From contig JBDNBY010000051.1 in the NCBI GenBank assembly GCA_039767595.1, positions 1 to 9,385 of the forward strand: a stretch of 9,385 nucleotides of DNA, given 5' to 3'. Shown piece by piece: positions 6,520-9,385 of the stretch; the stretch's first letter is position 1; each line of letters begins with the position of its first letter. The translations under genes and the position numbers were made by a program. The notes below the pieces were generated by a model. It was given only the letters and a program-made list of their open reading frames with translations, was not told the DNA's origin and did no database searches. This stretch comes from JBDNBY01 sp039767595. Its GTDB lineage: Bacteria > Pseudomonadota > Alphaproteobacteria > Rhodobacterales > Rhodobacteraceae.

Positions 6520-7469
6520 GATACCTCTCGAAGGACGCGGGGCACTTTGAATTCGACGCTCTCTTGGGCGGTTTCAACGACTTCGACTGTCGCGTCATAG
6601 CGGGCGCTAATCGCCTCAATCACAGCGTTGATCAAAATTTCAGGGGCAGAGGCCCCCGCGGTGACGCCAATGCCAGTGCACCCTTCTAGGGCGCGCCAAT
6701 CAATATCGGCGGCGGTGTTGATCAATTGCGCATAGGCGCAGCCGCCTGATTTCGCCACTTCGACCAATCGCTTGGAATTCGAGGAATTGGCCGCCCCCAC
6801 AACTAAGACCGCGTCGCATTTGGGGGCCATGGCCTTGACCGCCATTTGGCGATTGGTCGTGGCATAGCAAATGTCTTCTTTTGCAGGGCCTTGGATCTTG
6901 GGAAAGCGCGCGTGCAAGGCGCTGACGATGCCGGCCGTGTCATCGATTGACAGAGTTGTTTGCGTCACATAGGCGATTTTTTCGGGGTCCGCGACGGGCA
7001 CCTGTGCCACATCTTCAACCGTTTCCACCAACAGCATCTGCCCATCCGTGAGCTGACCCATGGTGCCGATGGTTTCGGGGTGGCCTTTGTGGCCGATCAT
7101 GATGATCTGTAGGCCGTTTCGCGCGTGGCGCTCTGCCTCGATATGGACTTTGCTCACCAATGGACATGTCGCGTCCACATAGGTCATCTCGCGCGCTGCG
7201 GCGGCATTGGGCACAGATTTGGGCACACCGTGGGCCGAAAAAATCACAGGTCGGTCATTGGGGCATTCGTCTAACTCTTCGACAAAAACCGCCCCTTTGG
7301 CCCGCAAGTCATCAACGACGTATTTATTGTGCACAATCTCGTGGCGCACAAAAACGGGCGCGCCCCATTTCTCGAGCGCCATTTCAACAATTTTGATCGC
7401 CCGATCAACGCCGGCACAAAATCCACGCGGGGCGGCAAGGTATAAATTCAGCTGTGGTTTGGAGGACAT
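6516..7469 (-). CDS. ispH: 4-hydroxy-3-methylbut-2-enyl diphosphate reductase
   Basis: Last enzyme of the MEP (non-mevalonate) isoprenoid pathway, an iron-sulfur protein that reduces HMBPP to IPP and DMAPP in the cytosol. The 317 residues match E. coli IspH (316). The three cluster cysteines are C18 (APRGFCAGVDRAI), C102 (DATCPLVSKVH) and C201 (EDICYATTNRQ). Substrate-binding and catalytic residues are H47 (HEIVHNKYVV), H80 (SAHG) and E132 (GHPETIGTMG), and VVGAANSSNSKRLVE is also typical. The reading frame is open for 46 further codons upstream, but the ATG at 7469 is chosen because the family begins here and AGGAA lies 6 nt upstream. It is the first gene of a four-gene operon with DUF3429, rnhA and the TRIC gene. 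It is divergent from the kinase pseudogene, with its promoter presumably in 7470-7673. Confidence 0.97.
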   Translation of the reverse strand: MSSKPQLNLYLAAPRGFCAGVDRAIKIVEMALEKWGAPVFVRHEIVHNKYVVDDLRAKGAVFVEELDECPNDRPVIFSAHGVPKSVPNAAAAREMTYVDATCPLVSKVHIEAERHARNGLQIIMIGHKGHPETIGTMGQLTDGQMLLVETVEDVAQVPVADPEKIAYVTQTTLSIDDTAGIVSALHARFPKIQGPAKEDICYATTNRQMAVKAMAPKCDAVLVVGAANSSNSKRLVEVAKSGGCAYAQLINTAADIDWRALEGCTGIGVTAGASAPEILINAVIEAISARYDATVEVVETAQESVEFKVPRVLREVS

Positions 7470-7475
7470 GACATT

Positions 7476-7480
7476 TTCCT
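7476..7480 (-). promoter_or_regulatory. Ribosome binding site that decides the ispH start
   Basis: Minus-strand AGGAA, 6 nt before the ATG at 7469. It supports the 317-residue form over the upstream in-frame ATG at 7607. Confidence 0.6.
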
Positions 7481-7673
7481 GTTCGCTTGTCGTTTTGTAC
7501 CCAAGGCGCAGCGCAATAGCAATTCCCTGTGACTGGGTCACGGTGTCCACAGGGCGGAATACCTCAAAAGTATGTATATACTCAAACTTAGGTGATGTTT
7601 GGCTCAAAAGAATTTATGACGGGCTAGTTATTAATAGGCCTTATACGCCCATAGTGAATAAGGTTGGCAGAGC
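7481..7673. promoter_or_regulatory. Divergent intergenic region between ispH and the kinase pseudogene
   Basis: About 200 bp with no supported gene. The part from about 7561 to 7660 is visibly AT-rich compared with its surroundings and is the natural place for both divergent promoters. It contains a small inverted repeat, AGTAT-N4-ATACT, at 7569-7582. On the minus strand TTGAGT followed 18 nt later by TATTCC is a weak promoter-like pair for ispH. I see no convincing -35/-10 pair for the kinase and no riboswitch. The assignment is by position and composition only. Confidence 0.3.
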
Positions 7674-9385
7674 ATGGCATTGCGCTCTTTTCATTCGTAC
7701 AACGAAAACGGTTCTCAAGGATCGCGTCGTGCTCAAACGGCAAAATTTACATCGGCCTTTGTTTTTGCCATTGCCGTGGTTTGGTTGTGTATTGGCGTTT
7801 TAATCAAAGAAGCCTTGGTCAGCTCGACCGCTGCGATGCTGATGTTGACCTCCGTGTTCATTTATATCTTGGCCCAACATGGCCGCGATTGGTGGGCCCG
7901 CGTGCTATGGATCGTGTCCGCCACAGTTGCGGTCCTCTTAGGCCACTTTACAGTGCATCCCGTGGGAAATGTCGAGGTGATGATGTTGGCTATGGTCGGC
8001 GCACCTTTTTTATTGTTTTCGTTGCGCCGAGAGCGGACAACCGTCGCCATCATAATATCGTTGAATATCGCTGTGCTGTTATTCATGCTCTTTACGCCCA
8101 TGATTTATTTGGTGCGCCCGTGATTGAGTATGATACGGCTTTTGTTTATTTTCGGTGGCCGAGTTTGTTGACCTCAGTTGCTGTTGTCGTTTTGCAAATG
8201 TCGATTTTTGCCACGATGGGCGAGCGGCACAATCGAAGATTACTCGAGTCGAATTTCGATGCGCAGCAGTCTAATCGCGCCAAGAGCGCCTTTTTGGCGT
8301 CTATGTCGCATGAAATCCGCACGCCAATGAATGGCGTTATTGGTTTGATTGAAATGCTCGAGCACAGCGATTTGAATGACGATCAAAGGCGGATGTTGCG
8401 CACGGTCAGAGAGCCTTCATTTTCATTACTCCGCATCATTGACGATATTTTGGACACCTCCAAGATCGAAGCTGGACGGCTAGAGTTGAAGCCTGCGCCC
8501 ATGGATCTTTTGGCGCTTGTAGAAGGTGTGGTCGAGACAATGAATTCGTTTGCGGCTGACCGTAACGTTCAACTGCGCCTTAAATTCGAGAGCGATTTAC
8601 CTGCTTGGATCACGGCTGACCCAGGGCGTTTGCGGCAAATTTTCCTTAATCTGTTGTCCAATGCTGTGAAATTCTCGTCAAAGCATCCTAAGCGATCCGG
8701 TGTCGTTGAAATTATCGTCACACATGATTAGCACAAGCGCCTAAAATTCGTGGTCAAAGACAATGGCATTGGCATGAACGAAGAGATGCTCTCGCGTTTG
8801 TTTCAACCCTTTAGTCAAGCTGATGATGTCTCGGGCGGAAATTTCGGCGGGACGGGGCTTGGATTGACGATCGTTAAACAATTACTGGGGAAAATGGGCG
8901 GATTTATCGTCGTCGATAGCGTACCAGACCAAGGCGCAACGTTCACAGTAACGTTGCCCATTGTAGCGGGCTCGGGCGTTTTAGAGTTTCCAGACCTCCA
9001 AGAGTACACCGTTTATTTAGGGGATACAGGGGACCGTGGGCACCGCGTGCTGCATCGCTATATTGAAAAAATGAAGGCCAACCTTGTGCTCTGTTCGTCG
9101 TTGCAAACACTGATTACAGAGGCCCGCAACCGCAGAGATAAAACGATTGTGATCGTGGAGGATGTCATTGGACCCGACGCGAAAACGAGCACCTTGCATT
9201 CACCAACGCTGCTCGCGGCCAAGATAAAGGTACCGACGCTGGTGATTTCAAATGATCGCAATCAAAGCGCTGGCGGCCACGGGCATGTCTATTCGCTCAA
9301 AAGTTCGCCTTTGTTGCCGAGCCATTTGTTCAGTGCAATATCGTATTTTACAGATGTCCCTTTGCATTCAGACCCCCGGCCTGCC
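7674..9385 (+). pseudogene. Membrane hybrid sensor histidine kinase, broken by a frameshift and an in-frame stop; 3' end beyond the window
   Basis: The intact ancestor was an inner-membrane sensor kinase. From ATG 7674 the first frame encodes about 25 cytoplasmic residues and five membrane spans (residues ~27-44, 51-68, 75-92, 101-117, 122-147), then hits TGA at 8121-8123. The protein resumes in the -1 frame, as if one base were lost near 8112-8120: a sixth span, then the HisKA domain with the phospho-acceptor His of MSHEIRTPMNGVIG (codon 8309-8311) and the ATPase N-box NLLSNAVKFS (8648-8677). A TAG at 8729-8731 then interrupts the ATPase domain. The same frame continues past it with DNGIGM (8759-8776) and GGTGLGL (8846-8866), followed by a receiver-like stretch, open to the window end. 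No product as written could have membrane sensor, phospho-acceptor and complete ATP site together. A sequencing error, or two coupled genes via GTG at 8120, are alternatives for the frameshift only. Confidence 0.82.
9016..9348 (+). other. Degenerate receiver-like domain inside the kinase pseudogene
   Basis: After the ATPase domain the kinase frame reads YTVYLGDTGDRGHRVLHRYI, then KTIVIVEDVIGPD and VPTLVISND, which resembles the alternating beta/alpha pattern of a response-regulator receiver. The acidic pair and the central phospho-acceptor Asp are not where an active receiver has them; Leu-Gly-Asp replaces the usual D-D and IVEDV fills the beta-3 position. This fits a pseudo-receiver of the kind found between the kinase and true receiver in BarA-like hybrids. 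A genuine receiver may follow beyond the window. Domain identity is inferred from pattern only. Confidence 0.35.

Noticed and set aside
7470..7607. 46-codon N-terminal extension of ispH in the same open frame
   Set aside because: IspH family length and N-terminus fit the ATG at 7469, which has its own ribosome binding site; the extension has no family counterpart and covers the AT-rich promoter region.
8100..8123. Programmed -1 frameshifting in the kinase gene
   Set aside because: No slippery heptamer of the X XXY YYZ kind is present at the frame change, and the second lesion (amber stop) makes gene decay the simpler explanation.

Overview
This window is chromosomal DNA from an alphaproteobacterium, most likely of the Rhodobacterales (Roseobacter/Rhodobacter group). 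The call rests on protein character (a Rhodobacter-style TRIC/UPF0126 protein, a short CobC, tandem def-def-fmt genes), moderately high GC, and tightly packed operons whose genes overlap by a stop-start ATGA. I cannot name a genus. Nearly all of the window is ordinary housekeeping sequence. I see no RNA gene, insertion sequence, CRISPR array or phage gene.

Layout. Positions 1-665 (minus): 5' part of a CobC-type threonine-phosphate decarboxylase, cut by the window edge. 732-1724 (minus): Xi-class glutathionyl-hydroquinone reductase. 1821-2993 (minus): MalY/PatB-type C-S lyase. A 74-bp divergent gap follows. 3068-5003 (plus): a three-gene operon of peptide deformylase, a second deformylase-like protein that has lost key active-site residues, and methionyl-tRNA formyltransferase. 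5004-7469 (minus): a four-gene operon, transcribed ispH, DUF3429 membrane protein, rnhA, TRIC-family channel, converging on fmt with no spacer. 7470-7673: divergent gap. 7674-9385 (plus, running off the window): a membrane hybrid histidine kinase broken by one frameshift and one in-frame amber stop.

How the genes fit together. Fmt formylates initiator Met-tRNA and Def removes the formyl group from new proteins, so they are a natural pair; the deformylase-like protein between them is probably non-catalytic. IspH makes isoprenoid precursors, RNase HI removes RNA from RNA:DNA hybrids, and the two membrane proteins have no evident link to either. PatB-type lyases can supply homocysteine and CobC serves B12 synthesis, so a loose methionine theme runs through the left half, but this is only inference.

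The points most worth a second look are the deformylase-like protein (metal-ligand Cys replaced by Ser, catalytic Glu replaced by Gln, frame intact) and the doubly lesioned kinase. I found no convincing undescribed system.
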